DNA of 64,000 nt from Phycisphaerales bacterium (GCA_023382935.1 JAHDXL010000008.1:105075-169074); one strand, 5' to 3'; shown: positions 9,392-18,357, counted from the stretch's first letter. The notes: a model not told the origin generated them from the sequence alone. Numbers and translations: made by a program.

Positions 9392-9720
9392 GAGCGTTTC
9401 CTCCCTGCTCTCTCCAAGGCGAGCCAACAGATGCACAACCGCCACGGACGCACATGCTCCGCGAATCCCGGCGCTGCCCTTGGAAGGTGCCACAGGACTG
9501 CCATTCGTCAACCTGAATTCGCCCTTCTCATTTGGCCAACCGGGCCTGGAAAGCGGCATCCGAAGGGAGAACCGACGCACAACATATGCGCCACCATCGG
9601 TTTATGACCAGGGCGACCTCCGCGTGCCCTGTCCTGCCGATGCCCCGGAAAAGCAAGAAAAAACCACCGGGCCCCGCAGGGCCCGGCGTGCGTTGCCGCA
9701 GAGGACTTGAGCCGACTCGA
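9392..9720 (-). other. Intergenic region between secreted paralogues 2 and 3
   Basis: 329 bases. The left end holds the ribosome binding site and presumably the promoter of paralogue 2; the right end holds the terminator of paralogue 3. Long frames that cross it are only extensions of neighbouring genes. I see nothing else. Confidence 0.6.
9658..9686 (-). terminator. Intrinsic terminator after secreted paralogue 3
   Basis: Perfect 8-bp GC stem (9667-9674 with 9679-9686), 4-base loop, followed on the minus strand by TGGTTTTTT (A-run at 9658-9663 on the + strand). It lies 34 bases after the stop of the gene at 9721. Confidence 0.85.
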
Positions 9721-10386
9721 TCAGGACCGACGCTGGCGACGCGAAGCCACCAGACCGCCCAGCGCCAGCAGCGACATCGATCCGGCCGAAGGCAGGATCT
9801 CGCCGTTCACTTGCACCGACACCTCCCGGAAGTCACGATTGAAGAACGAGGTTCCGTTCAGGATATACAACGCGACGAACGCCCCCGGATACGGAGCGTT
9901 GCCGGGCAGGTCCATGTCGAACGACCCCCCATCCGGTCCGTCGAACGTGGTCCCGCTCAGCATCACGTTGCTTAGCAGGCCGGTGAAGAACGTGATTCCA
10001 TACCCAGGCGTATGGAACGTCCCATTAATCGTCCCGGTGATGGTGTCGCCATCGTCATCCGTCAGCGTGAACGAGCCGACGCCCGACGCATTCTGCGCGT
10101 CAATGATCGACACGTTCATCGTAATGTTCACGTCGGCGAACGCCGAAGCGGTCAGGAATCCCGTGTCAAAATTCGCCGTGCCGATCGGACCAGCCAGCCG
10201 GGTCACGTCACCCGACGTGCTCAACGCGGCCGTGTCGCTCGCGTTTGCCTGGAACACGCCGCTGCCCGTGCTGAACGACCCGGCCAAGTCGGTAAACCCA
10301 AAACTCAGGATCGGGGCTGCGGTCGTCACAGCCGCCAATCCCGCAATGGCCCCGCCGACGGCCGTTACTTGTGCGCTCAATCGCAT
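9721..10386 (-). CDS. Secreted sorting-tail protein, paralogue 3 of 3
   Basis: 221 residues from the ATG at 10386 (MRLSAQVTAVGGAIAGLAAV, a signal peptide); the much longer upstream frame has no support and crosses an intergenic region. Shared blocks: [59 protein letters not shown] and the basic tail SRRQRR. AG-rich ribosome binding site (AGAAGAGGTGGAGAG) upstream. Export and envelope sorting are inferred from signal and tail; function of the domain unknown. Confidence 0.83.
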   Translation of the reverse strand: MRLSAQVTAVGGAIAGLAAVTTAAPILSFGFTDLAGSFSTGSGVFQANASDTAALSTSGDVTRLAGPIGTANFDTGFLTASAFADVNITMNVSIIDAQNASGVGSFTLTDDDGDTITGTINGTFHTPGYGITFFTGLLSNVMLSGTTFDGPDGGSFDMDLPGNAPYPGAFVALYILNGTSFFNRDFREVSVQVNGEILPSAGSMSLLALGGLVASRRQRRS

Positions 10387-10739
10387 CACTCTCCACCTCT
10401 TCTCTCTCACGCGCTGGACCCACACAGCGGCAACAGCGCAAACACATTCCAAACCCAACGCTCTCCCGGCGGCATCCGACCGCCTCAAGCCTGAAAGTGC
10501 CTCAGATCCGGTGTGATGCAACCCAAACATGGAGATTCTGCGGGAGTTCCTGCAAATCCCCTGGCCGCCCGCGCACGCGCACCATGACTCCCCGAATTGG
10601 GGCAACTGGCACTTAAGGCGCACAGTGCACGATCCGTCTGGGCACTGCACGCTTGGCGGAATCACTCCCAGCCTCAGGGGGCAGCGTCGTCCTGCTCGCG
10701 AGCAGGGCGTGATCGAGAGGCCTGGTCGGAGTTGTGGCT
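10387..10739. other. Intergenic region upstream of secreted paralogue 3
   Basis: 353 bases between the end of the PAS-LuxR gene and the start of paralogue 3, both on the minus strand. It should contain the promoter of paralogue 3. A 6-bp inverted repeat CAGTGC...GCACTG (around 10622-10647) is present without a T-run. No small gene with a credible start was seen. Confidence 0.5.
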
Positions 10740-11336
10740 CTAGCCGTGAAAGCGGCCTAGTTGGTCCAGTTTCATGGCCGGGAGTCCGGCATCGGCCGCG
10801 ATGCGGGCGAGTTCCGCCTTCGTCCGACACCCCAGCTTTTTCCCTAGTGAGATGCGATGCCCCTGAATCGTCCGCTCACTGCGGTGCAGGACTTGCGACA
10901 TCTGCCTGGAGGTCAGCCCGTCCCCGATGAGTTTGAGCACCTCGAGTTCACGCCGTGTCAGCCTCGCCAGCGGGCCGAGGTCGCGATACCGGAACTTGTA
11001 CAAAGGGATGCCGTTGACCTCGAGGTTGATTCCCCGCCAGTCCCGCTCGGTGAAGCAGTCGTACACGATGTCGGTTCCGTTGTCCGAACGTGGGCGAAAG
11101 AGGAACATCGACCAAATTCCGCCGATCATCACGACCGCCAGGAAGGGCGTCCTTTCCCGCGCATGCTTCTCGAGCGTCGAAAGGAACTCCTCCGCCAGAT
11201 CCGGCGGGCAGAACTCGCTGAGGTGACGACCGGTCAGGTCTTCCTTCGATCTTCCGATTCGCGAAGCACAATCCTCGTCCGCCCGAATGACGAGCCCCGA
11301 AGCGTTCAGAATGGTGACCTCGCGCTGCTCAGGCAT
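10740..11336 (-). CDS. PAS-LuxR family transcriptional regulator
   Basis: 198 residues. Residues ~5-110 have a PAS-like layout (ILNASGLVIRADEDCASRIGRSKEDLTGRH is spread over two strands and a helix). Residues ~127-190 are a LuxR/NarL-type helix-turn-helix: LTRRELEVLKLIGDGLTSRQ, then SERTIQGHRISLGKKLG. There is no receiver domain, so activation would be by a signal sensed by the PAS domain or by a partner. It is divergent from the degenerate PilZ/receiver/HPt gene at 11821 across a 484-base region with a direct repeat, which suggests, but does not show, a regulatory link. Confidence 0.85.
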   Translation of the reverse strand: MPEQREVTILNASGLVIRADEDCASRIGRSKEDLTGRHLSEFCPPDLAEEFLSTLEKHARERTPFLAVVMIGGIWSMFLFRPRSDNGTDIVYDCFTERDWRGINLEVNGIPLYKFRYRDLGPLARLTRRELEVLKLIGDGLTSRQMSQVLHRSERTIQGHRISLGKKLGCRTKAELARIAADAGLPAMKLDQLGRFHG

Positions 11337-11820
11337 GGATCACTGAAATCCAGAGAACGGGCTGTCCCTTGAGTACCCGGATACCGCGCATGCCGCGGAA
11401 GGACCGCAGGCACTGTCACTGCCTTCCTACCTGGCTCTCCCCCGGAACTGCCTTCCCTCGCGCGGGCGCAGCCGCTTCGCCCACACATCATACGTGATAT
11501 CGACCTTTCGGTACGGAATGAAACGCCGCACAAAGCGCCTGTTTTCGCCGGGAACTGTTACGCCGGGCGCTCGCGGCATTGCGCCATGACGCGATGTGCA
11601 TACGCAATCTGCATATGCAAGACCTGGCGGCACGCGCATCTGCCGTTCTTGTCGAGCGATGTAATCGCTTTCAGAAACTGGCATCACCAGATCCGGTGCC
11701 GGCGCGAGCGTGTGGTTTTGCCGATTGTGGCGCAAAAGCGCTCGTTTTTGAGATGAACACCCCAACCCGGCCGCGCGCACAGGCGCATTTCTCCGATGGC
11801 ACCGTCGGGAGGCCCCGACC
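11337..11820. other. Divergent intergenic region, regulator / signalling gene
   Basis: 484 bases between two divergent genes, so it should hold both promoters. No credible small gene was found. The only structured element that stands out is the pair of 11-base direct repeats at 11597-11620, listed separately. The local AT content is higher than in the flanking genes around 11480-11620 and 11690-11770. Confidence 0.6.
11597..11620. promoter_or_regulatory. Tandem 11-base direct repeats, possible operator
   Basis: TGCATACGCAA at 11597-11607 and TGCATATGCAA at 11610-11620 differ at one base and are 13 bases apart centre to centre. The second contains the perfect 10-base palindrome TGCATATGCA. 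Position in the divergent region upstream of a LuxR-type regulator fits an operator, but binding is inferred. Confidence 0.4.
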
Positions 11821-13032
11821 ATGAGCGAACACGGCATGCGACCGTCGCTGCCATTGCCCCAGATCGAGACGTTCCCATTGCTCCAGGCCGATGCGCTCGT
11901 AACGCTGGCCGAAGAAACCGCCATCCGACCCGACGTGCCGCTGACCCAGGCTCGCCGGGCGGCCATGCAGGGGGTGCGCTTCGATCGCAACGCGATCAAG
12001 TTTTTCATCTTCCACCCGGGCGGGAGTGCATCGTGCAAGTCGGCCTACGTCTACCGCATCAACACCCAGGTGGCCGCTATTCTGCACCGTGGGTACATCC
12101 ACCCCGGAACGCGGTGCGAAGTGGACTTGGTGTCGCTCGACGGAGACGCCGTGGTCGTGCGCGCCAGCATCGTGCAGTGTCGCCATCTGGCCGGGCTGAT
12201 TCATGACTCTCTTGTCGAGTTTGACGACAGACTCAATCTTCGCCGCTTCGTCAAATGGACCCCCGAAGTTGCCTCACTGGTCGCCGAGACCGAAAAACCG
12301 CGCCCGCTGCGAGGGCGTGTGCTGCACATCGAGCCTTCGGCCTCCGAGCGAGCCCTGTTTGCGTCACGCCTGGCGAACACTCAACTCCGCCTCGTCGCCG
12401 TGCCTGACGCGCCGGCTGCCTACGACGAGACCAAACGAACAGGGAACTGGCAGTTGATCGTGTCCGAACTCCGAGTCGGCGACACGGTCGCTTCCGAAGT
12501 CGCAAGGAAACTGCGCGAACTGGGCGAGCACGCGCCGCTCCTGCTGCTGACGAGTGAGCGCGGACCTCGCCGTCAGACGGTGGTGGATGATTCGGAGGCC
12601 TCCGGCGTGCTGGACAAGCCGTACTCACCCGATGCATTGCTGGCCCTGGTGTCTTCGCTCCTGCCAGCGACGGTCACGGGCAACTACGACATGTGCCCGT
12701 CCGGGCGGGTGTGCTCGACACTGCGCGAGGGCGATGAGGCTCGCCAACTGGTCGAAGGGTACATCGCCGAGTGCACCTCGCACATTGCCGAACTCGAGCG
12801 ATCCGCGGTCCACGACGACGTGCCGGCCTGTCGCGCCCTGTGTCTCTGGCTGGCTGGCAGTGCTGAGGCCTTCGGTTTTGGCGTGATCGCCGATCACGCG
12901 GGTCAGGTGGTGACGGAAATCGACGCGGCCGGCTCAACCCTTGAAGCCCAGCGTTCTCTCAGTGCCCTGTTGGGAATGCTGCGGAGACTGTCCATCTGTG
13001 GCCCGGGTGGGTGCGGCGCGGCGGCGACGTGA
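11821..13032 (+). CDS. Degenerate PilZ-receiver-HPt signalling protein
   Basis: 403 residues, no membrane segment. Residues ~45-155 look like a PilZ-type barrel but lack the RxxxR c-di-GMP motif. Residues ~165-282 follow the receiver fold (VLHIEPSASER, WQLIVSELRVGD, LLLLTSER, LDKPYSPD): the acidic pocket is HIEP instead of VDD, the phospho-acceptor Asp position is Glu216, while Thr and Lys266 are kept. Residues ~300-395 resemble an HPt bundle, where the expected H-x-L-x-G-S reads LWLAGS, so Leu342 replaces the phospho-His. It is therefore probably a phosphorylation-independent scaffold or partner-switch protein. Domain calls are by eye. Confidence 0.68.
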   Translation: MSEHGMRPSLPLPQIETFPLLQADALVTLAEETAIRPDVPLTQARRAAMQGVRFDRNAIKFFIFHPGGSASCKSAYVYRINTQVAAILHRGYIHPGTRCEVDLVSLDGDAVVVRASIVQCRHLAGLIHDSLVEFDDRLNLRRFVKWTPEVASLVAETEKPRPLRGRVLHIEPSASERALFASRLANTQLRLVAVPDAPAAYDETKRTGNWQLIVSELRVGDTVASEVARKLRELGEHAPLLLLTSERGPRRQTVVDDSEASGVLDKPYSPDALLALVSSLLPATVTGNYDMCPSGRVCSTLREGDEARQLVEGYIAECTSHIAELERSAVHDDVPACRALCLWLAGSAEAFGFGVIADHAGQVVTEIDAAGSTLEAQRSLSALLGMLRRLSICGPGGCGAAAT

Positions 13033-13051
13033 ATACTTCTGAGAAAAACTA

Positions 13052-13864
13052 TCAATCTGTTTCATTGGTGTTGGTTACAGTTGCAGGCATTTCAACACCC
13101 GGCGGCGCATCATCGAGTCGCGCCGCTGCTGCCGACGTATTGGCAAATCGCATCCGGCGGACTCCGACGTACACCAGCGACTCGAACCACAGCAGCCCGA
13201 TGAGGAAGCCTGCGATCGGCATCCAATAGTGGGCCGTCAGCGTGAGTTCCCAGGTCGCCCAGACCTCGCGTTGCGCAAGCCATGCGACACCGGAGCCCAG
13301 CGCCCAGCCGGCCCAGGTGAGAAGGGCCGCGACAATCCACCCAATGGCGGCGTGCGCGACGATGGTCTCGGCCACCGCGCGCGTGATGCGCCGATGATGC
13401 AGGCGACCGAAGACGCGAATCCCGCTCCTCTCGATCGCCGTCAGCCCCAGCAGGATAAGCACGAAGAGCACGAATCCCATCACCGGCGCGATCACCCCCA
13501 CGAGAATGGTCGTGCCGATTCCCGGTGAAGCATGCATCGCCGCTATCAGCGCACGAAAGCCCACCAGCAGCGCCAGCAGCGAGCCCGCCCAGGCGATCGA
13601 CTCGGCCTCGAGCCGCCGGGCCGACTGCTCATCCACCCGAACCTGCCCATACATCCGCCAAGGCGAGCGGATGAAGCCCGCCATGTTGCGCAACACGCCC
13701 AGAGACCTGCCGCGCTGCCATGGGCTGCCCGTCCGGGAATCAGGATGGCTTTCGTCAATCGGGCGCCCGCACTCGGGGCAGGCATCGCGCCGGCGTAGCC
13801 CGTTGAGCAGATATCCGCAATGCTCGCAGAGAAGATCATCGGGTTGTGGTCGGTCTGCACGCAT
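13052..13864 (-). CDS. Zinc-ribbon integral membrane protein
   Basis: 270 residues from the ATG at 13864; the longer frame would overlap the start of the divergent GNAT. Residues ~10-33 are a zinc ribbon of the form CEHCGY...CPECGR. The rest has about four to five hydrophobic segments (for example SLLALLVGFRALIAAM and VMGFVLFVLILLGLTAI), ending in a polar tail. The same ribbon occurs in two other small membrane proteins of the window (23411 and 40667). Function unknown. Ends 19 bases from the convergent signalling gene. Confidence 0.75.
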   Translation of the reverse strand: MRADRPQPDDLLCEHCGYLLNGLRRRDACPECGRPIDESHPDSRTGSPWQRGRSLGVLRNMAGFIRSPWRMYGQVRVDEQSARRLEAESIAWAGSLLALLVGFRALIAAMHASPGIGTTILVGVIAPVMGFVLFVLILLGLTAIERSGIRVFGRLHHRRITRAVAETIVAHAAIGWIVAALLTWAGWALGSGVAWLAQREVWATWELTLTAHYWMPIAGFLIGLLWFESLVYVGVRRMRFANTSAAAARLDDAPPGVEMPATVTNTNETD

Positions 13865-14036
13865 CGTCGCAGCGGACGATACTCCCGCGCCGGCCAGGCG
13901 GATGCGGGGCGTGCCATCGGCTCGGAGAGTCGATCCACCCCAGGGCCATAGCCCTCGCACGGGCAAGATTCCGGCGGATGGGTCTACACTTGCCGCACCA
14001 GTCCATCGGCTGGCGGACCCCCTCACGGAGCCTCGC

Positions 14037-14519
14037 TTGGTCAGGATCGAACGGATCCATCTCGATCACCCGCTGTACGCTCAGGAGTGTGCCCTGCGCG
14101 AGCAGGTTCTGCTGGCTCCGGTGGGGTACGACATGGACCGCTTCCGAGCCGAGTACCCGGGCATGGAAGAGGGCTTCATCCACTTCGTTGCGGTGGTCGA
14201 TCATCCGTCGGGTCCGCGCGTGGTGGGCACGGCCCTGTTGCGCCCGAACTACCCCGAGGTCGGCATGGGCAAGGTCATGCAGGTTGCAGTCGACCGCCAG
14301 CGCCAGGGGGAGGGCATCGGACGCAATCTCATCATCGCCGTGGAGAGCCACGGATTCGGTCGGCTTGGATTGCGCGAGATTTTCTGCCACGCTCAACTCT
14401 CGGCCGTTGGCTTCTACGAACGCCTGGGATGGACCGCCGACGAGGAGGTCTTTCTCGAGGCCGGCATCGATCACCGTCGGCTGGCCATCCGCGACGCGGA
14501 CGTTGGGCAACCGCGATAG
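14037..14519 (+). CDS. GNAT family N-acetyltransferase
   Basis: 160 residues. I chose the TTG at 14037 because GGAG lies 8 bases upstream and the family begins about here; the longer frame runs antisense through the previous gene. Acetyl-CoA-binding motif A is QVAVDRQRQGEGIGRNLI, followed by motif B (HAQLSAVGFYERLGW). The acceptor is unknown. hpt follows 10 bases later on the same strand, so the two are probably co-transcribed. Confidence 0.82.
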   Translation: MVRIERIHLDHPLYAQECALREQVLLAPVGYDMDRFRAEYPGMEEGFIHFVAVVDHPSGPRVVGTALLRPNYPEVGMGKVMQVAVDRQRQGEGIGRNLIIAVESHGFGRLGLREIFCHAQLSAVGFYERLGWTADEEVFLEAGIDHRRLAIRDADVGQPR

Positions 14520-14529
14520 GGGCAGGGCG

Positions 14530-15108
14530 ATGTTTTTCGAGATCGACCAGGTGCTGATCAGTCGCGAGCGCATCGCCGCCCGCGTGCGCGAACTGGCCGG
14601 ACAACTGGCGGCCGACCTTGCCAGGCAGTTGCGGCAGGAGCAAGCCGGCCCGGGCGTGGAAGGGCGCGTCGTCCTCGTGCCCATCATGACCGGCGCAATG
14701 ATCTTCACTGCCGACCTGATCCGCGAGATGCCCATCAAACTGGCGCTCGGGCTGGTCGCTGTTTCGAGTTATCCGGGCGAGTCGATCACGTCGAAGGGCG
14801 CCCATCTGGCCAGCGAACTGCCGCGCGACTTGGCCGGCAAGCACGTGGTCATCATCGACGACATCCTCGATTCCGGTCAGACGCTGCACCTGATCCGCAA
14901 GGCCATTATCGAGCAGCAGGCCGCTTCGGTCCGGATCTGCGTCCTGCTCAACAAGCAGGTGCCGCGGGTGGTCGAGGTGACGCCCGACTACGTGGGTTTC
15001 GACATTCCCGACGCCTTTGTCGTGGGATATGGACTCGATTATGACGGGTATTACCGCAATTACCCGGAGATCGCCACGCTCAAGCCCCTGGCCCTGGCCG
15101 ATCGATAG
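14530..15108 (+). CDS. hpt: Hypoxanthine phosphoribosyltransferase
   Basis: 192 residues. It transfers the phosphoribosyl group of PRPP to hypoxanthine or guanine in purine salvage. The PRPP-binding loop VVIIDDILDSGQT is near residues 110-122, preceded by VPIMTGAMIF near the N-terminus and followed by the purine-contacting segment VGFDIPDAFVVGYGLDYDGYYRN, which is strongly diagnostic. Length is typical. It follows the GNAT gene closely and precedes a PH-domain membrane protein by 7 bases. Confidence 0.93.
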   Translation: MFFEIDQVLISRERIAARVRELAGQLAADLARQLRQEQAGPGVEGRVVLVPIMTGAMIFTADLIREMPIKLALGLVAVSSYPGESITSKGAHLASELPRDLAGKHVVIIDDILDSGQTLHLIRKAIIEQQAASVRICVLLNKQVPRVVEVTPDYVGFDIPDAFVVGYGLDYDGYYRNYPEIATLKPLALADR

Positions 15109-15115
15109 GGCTTCC

Positions 15116-15688
15116 ATGTCGAGCCACACGCACGACACTTCGGCGAGCGGTCGGGCCCGGCGTACCATCGGGCGCGGGTTCGTGCCGGGCGACGAGGCCA
15201 TCCTCTTCGATCGTCACCCCTCCTTCTGGCTCGTTTTCCTCCGCGCCGGACCGGTGGTTCTGTCCATCGTTGCTCTGGCTCTCGTCGTGGATTTTCTGGT
15301 CGCGTTGGCTCGCTACTCTTTGGGGTTCGATTCGGCGGCGTCCGGTCTGCTTTGGGGTTGGCTGTCTTGGATCTGCGTGGGGATCACTGCCCTTGCCTTT
15401 GGATGGGCTTTCCTGGACTGGCTCTGCCGCCGCTACGTCCTGACCGATCGTCGAGCGATCGTCATCTCCGGCGTCCTGCACCAGCAGATGGCCGAACTCC
15501 CGCTCGAGCGGGTGCAAAACGTCGGCATCTCGAAGCCGCTGGTTCCGCGCCTGCTGAGGCTGGGTCACGTCGGACTCGCGTCGGCCGGGACCGATGGGTA
15601 CGAAGTCGTCTGGCGCGCCCTCGCTTTCCCGGAGGACGGCGCCCGTGAGATTCGCAAGGCCATCGATGCCGGAAAGGCCAGGCCGTGA
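15116..15688 (+). CDS. PH-domain (bPH2/YdbS-type) membrane protein
   Basis: 190 residues. Two membrane segments (~45-67 and ~80-103) lie ahead of a bacterial pleckstrin-homology domain whose hallmark is YVLTDRRAIVISGVLHQ followed by MAELPLERVQNV. Such proteins sit in the inner membrane with the PH domain in the cytoplasm; function is not defined for most. Its stop codon overlaps the GTG start of coaE by four bases, indicating translational coupling. Confidence 0.85.
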   Translation: MSSHTHDTSASGRARRTIGRGFVPGDEAILFDRHPSFWLVFLRAGPVVLSIVALALVVDFLVALARYSLGFDSAASGLLWGWLSWICVGITALAFGWAFLDWLCRRYVLTDRRAIVISGVLHQQMAELPLERVQNVGISKPLVPRLLRLGHVGLASAGTDGYEVVWRALAFPEDGAREIRKAIDAGKARP

Positions 15689-16323
15689 CGCCCGCCCGCA
15701 GGTTTGCCGTCATCGGCGTGGTGGGGGGGATCGGCTCGGGCAAGAGCACGGTGGCTGGGATGCTCGGCGAACTGGGGTGTGTGGTCATCGACTCGGATGC
15801 ACAGGCCCGGCGCGCGTTGCAGCGCCCGGAGGTGATCGCCGAACTGGTGGGCTGGTGGGGCTCCGGCGTGCTCGACGCCGAAGGGCTGATCGATCGCAAG
15901 GCGGTGGCAAGGATTGTCTTTGCCGACGCGGACCAGCGATCGCGGCTGGAGGGGCTGATTCATCCCCTGATCGCGCAAAGCCGGGCGGTGCAGATCGAGG
16001 AAGCGCGCCGGTCCGGACGGGCCGGGGTGGTGATCGACGCGCCGCTGCTCTATGAAGCCGGGCTGGAGCGCGAGTGTGACGCGGTGGTGTTCGTGGAATG
16101 CCCGTTCGAGGATCGTCTGGCGCGGGTGCAGGCGTCGCGGGGGTGGGATGAGCGGGAACTGCGCCAGAGAGAAAAAGCGCAACTCCCCCTTGAAGAAAAG
16201 CGCCGACGGGCCGATTATCTGGTAGTGAACACCGGCAACCTCCCGGATCTGCGCTTGGAGGTTGCCCAGATCTTCACGTCGATCACCGAGGCAAGTGAGT
16301 CGTCTGACGGCCCGACGCGGTGA
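15685..16323 (+). CDS. coaE: Dephospho-CoA kinase
   Basis: 212 residues from a GTG that overlaps the preceding stop (GTGA). It phosphorylates the ribose 3'-hydroxyl of dephospho-CoA in the last step of coenzyme A synthesis. Walker A is GGIGSGKST (residues 14-22); IDSDAQAR, the lid motif RVQASRGWDERELRQR and DYLVVNTG near the C-terminus are family signatures. Length is typical. panB, another gene of the same pathway, is far away at 60022. Confidence 0.95.
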   Translation: MTPARRFAVIGVVGGIGSGKSTVAGMLGELGCVVIDSDAQARRALQRPEVIAELVGWWGSGVLDAEGLIDRKAVARIVFADADQRSRLEGLIHPLIAQSRAVQIEEARRSGRAGVVIDAPLLYEAGLERECDAVVFVECPFEDRLARVQASRGWDERELRQREKAQLPLEEKRRRADYLVVNTGNLPDLRLEVAQIFTSITEASESSDGPTR

Positions 16324-16539
16324 GCGTCTGCCTGTTGGACGCCGGAAGACGCGGATGAGGCTTCCACCCCCGGGTGGGCCGGGCGTGCGGCAAGAAGCCC
16401 CGATCAACTCCGGAGACTTTGACGATTTGGTCCATTTCCCGGTTCAACGCCGCAGGCGTGCTTCCGGTACTCCCCGATAGTTGGGGTCTTGCATCCGGCT
16501 TCGCCGGCTCAAGTCGTGTCCACGGCACGCAGATAAAGG
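16324..16539 (+). promoter_or_regulatory. Leader region upstream of rho with several hairpins
   Basis: 216 bases between coaE and rho. It contains the inverted repeat CCACCCCCGGGTGG (16364-16377), a CCCC...GGGG hairpin near 16478-16492 and CCGGCTTCGCCGG near 16496-16508. None has a proper T-run, so none is a clear terminator. rho genes are commonly autoregulated through their leaders; whether that holds here is an inference. Confidence 0.35.
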
Positions 16540-18357
16540 ATGAAGAAAGGTATGACCAAGACCAGCGAGGTCGTCGAACAGGACACCGGGTCGAAGAAGA
16601 AGCGCACCCGCTCAAAGCGGGCGGAGGCCGAAGACACTGGATCGAAGGGAGAAGGGGCGCCAGCCCCGGCTCCGACTCCGGCCCCGACTCCGGCGCCTGC
16701 TCAGACTCCGCCACCCACCCCGGTGCCTCGCGCTGAGGTGGAACCGGCCCGATCGCCCGCTGCCCCCGCGCCCGGGCGACCGGATCGTCCGGATCGAGCG
16801 GACCGTCCCTTCAATGGGGGTGGTCCCGACCGCGAGCAGGAAGGGCCTGGCGGCGGGTATGACCAGCGTGACCAGGGCTACGACGGCATGGGTCGCAAGG
16901 GTCGCCGCAAGCGCAAGAAGAAGCGCGGCGGAGGCGGGGGCATGGGCATGGGTGGGGGCGGCGGTGGAAGCGGCGGCGGGATGTCGCCGTACCGCCCCAG
17001 CCACGACCACCTGCCGAGCGATGAAGAACTCGAGCGCGAGGCTGCGGAACTTGAGAAGTTTGCCGCCAAGGCCGGTCCGCTCGACGAAGCCGATCAGTTG
17101 ACGATTTCCGAGTTGCAGCGGATGGAGATCGACGAGATCTTCAAGGTGGCGCAACTGGAGGGGATGGAGGATTTCCACCAGATTCCAAAGCAGGAGTTGA
17201 TCTTCAAGATTCTCAAGGCCCGGGCGACGCGGCTGGGCATCATGTTCGGCGAGGGCACGCTGGAGATCATGCCAGACGGGTTCGGGTTCCTGCGCAGCCC
17301 GGAGCAGAGTTACCTGCCCGGACCGGACGACATTTATGTGAGTCCGAGCCAGATTCGTCGGTTCGGGCTGCGCCGCGGGATGACGGTGCGTGGGGCCATT
17401 CGCCCGCCCAAGGAGAGCGAGCGGTATTTTGCGCTACTGCGGGTGGAGATTGTCAACGGGCGGATGCCGACGAAGATCCACGACCTGGTGAACTTCGAGG
17501 ATCTCACGCCCCACCACCCTGAAGAGCGTTTCGTGCTCGAGACCTCGCCGGACGAGATCGAGATGCGGATCGTCGACCTTGTGGCTCCGATCGGCAAAGG
17601 TCAGCGTGCGCTGATCGTGGCTCCGCCGCGCACGGGCAAGACGGTGCTGATGCAGAAGATGACCAAGGCCATCAACCGCAACTATCCGGACGTGCACATC
17701 TTCGTGCTGCTGGTGGACGAGCGTCCGGAAGAGGTGACGGATTTCCGTCGGAACTGCTCGGGCAAGAACGTGGAAGTGGTGGCGTCGACCTTTGACGAGC
17801 AATCGAGCCGGCACGTGGCGGTGGCCGAGGTGGTGATCGAGAAGGCCAAGCGGATGGTGGAGTTTGGAGATCACGTGGTGATTCTGCTGGACTCGATCAC
17901 GCGCCTGGCGCGAGCGTACAACGCCGAGATACCGCACTCGGGCAAGATCATGACGGGTGGTCTGGATTCCAACGCCCTGCAGCGCCCCAAGAAGTTCTTC
18001 GGGGCCGCCCGCGCCATCGAGCGGGGCGGGTCGCTGACGATCATCGGGACGGCGCTGGTGGACACCGGGTCAAAGATGGACGAGGTGATCTTCGAGGAGT
18101 TCAAGGGAACGGGCAACAGCGAACTGCACTTGGACCGTCGCTTGGTCGAGAAGCGGATCTGGCCGGCGATCGACGTGGCTGCCTCGGGCACACGCCGCGA
18201 GGAGTTGCTGATGGACCCGAAGGAACTGGAACTGGTATACCGCCTGCGGAAGGTTCTCAGCGACATGAACGTGGTCGAGGCCATGGAACTGCTCAAGAGC
18301 CGCCTGAAGAAGGTGAAGACCAACGCCGAGTTCCTGATGACGATGGCGCTGGGATGA
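16540..18357 (+). CDS. rho: Transcription termination factor Rho, extended N-terminus
   Basis: 605 residues versus ~420 for E. coli Rho. Residues ~1-145 are low-complexity: [13 protein letters not shown] repeats, then a run of Arg/Lys and poly-Gly/Met ([11 protein letters not shown]). From ~180 the protein is canonical: Rho_N ([20 protein letters not shown]), the cold-shock RNA-binding domain ([37 protein letters not shown]), Walker [10 protein letters not shown] (~361-370), Walker [14 protein letters not shown], and SGTRREELL. It is a hexameric RNA helicase that ends transcription. Start could also be the ATG at 16552. Such insertions are known in some phyla and can alter RNA binding or phase behaviour. 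Confidence 0.96.
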   Translation: MKKGMTKTSEVVEQDTGSKKKRTRSKRAEAEDTGSKGEGAPAPAPTPAPTPAPAQTPPPTPVPRAEVEPARSPAAPAPGRPDRPDRADRPFNGGGPDREQEGPGGGYDQRDQGYDGMGRKGRRKRKKKRGGGGGMGMGGGGGGSGGGMSPYRPSHDHLPSDEELEREAAELEKFAAKAGPLDEADQLTISELQRMEIDEIFKVAQLEGMEDFHQIPKQELIFKILKARATRLGIMFGEGTLEIMPDGFGFLRSPEQSYLPGPDDIYVSPSQIRRFGLRRGMTVRGAIRPPKESERYFALLRVEIVNGRMPTKIHDLVNFEDLTPHHPEERFVLETSPDEIEMRIVDLVAPIGKGQRALIVAPPRTGKTVLMQKMTKAINRNYPDVHIFVLLVDERPEEVTDFRRNCSGKNVEVVASTFDEQSSRHVAVAEVVIEKAKRMVEFGDHVVILLDSITRLARAYNAEIPHSGKIMTGGLDSNALQRPKKFFGAARAIERGGSLTIIGTALVDTGSKMDEVIFEEFKGTGNSELHLDRRLVEKRIWPAIDVAASGTRREELLMDPKELELVYRLRKVLSDMNVVEAMELLKSRLKKVKTNAEFLMTMALG

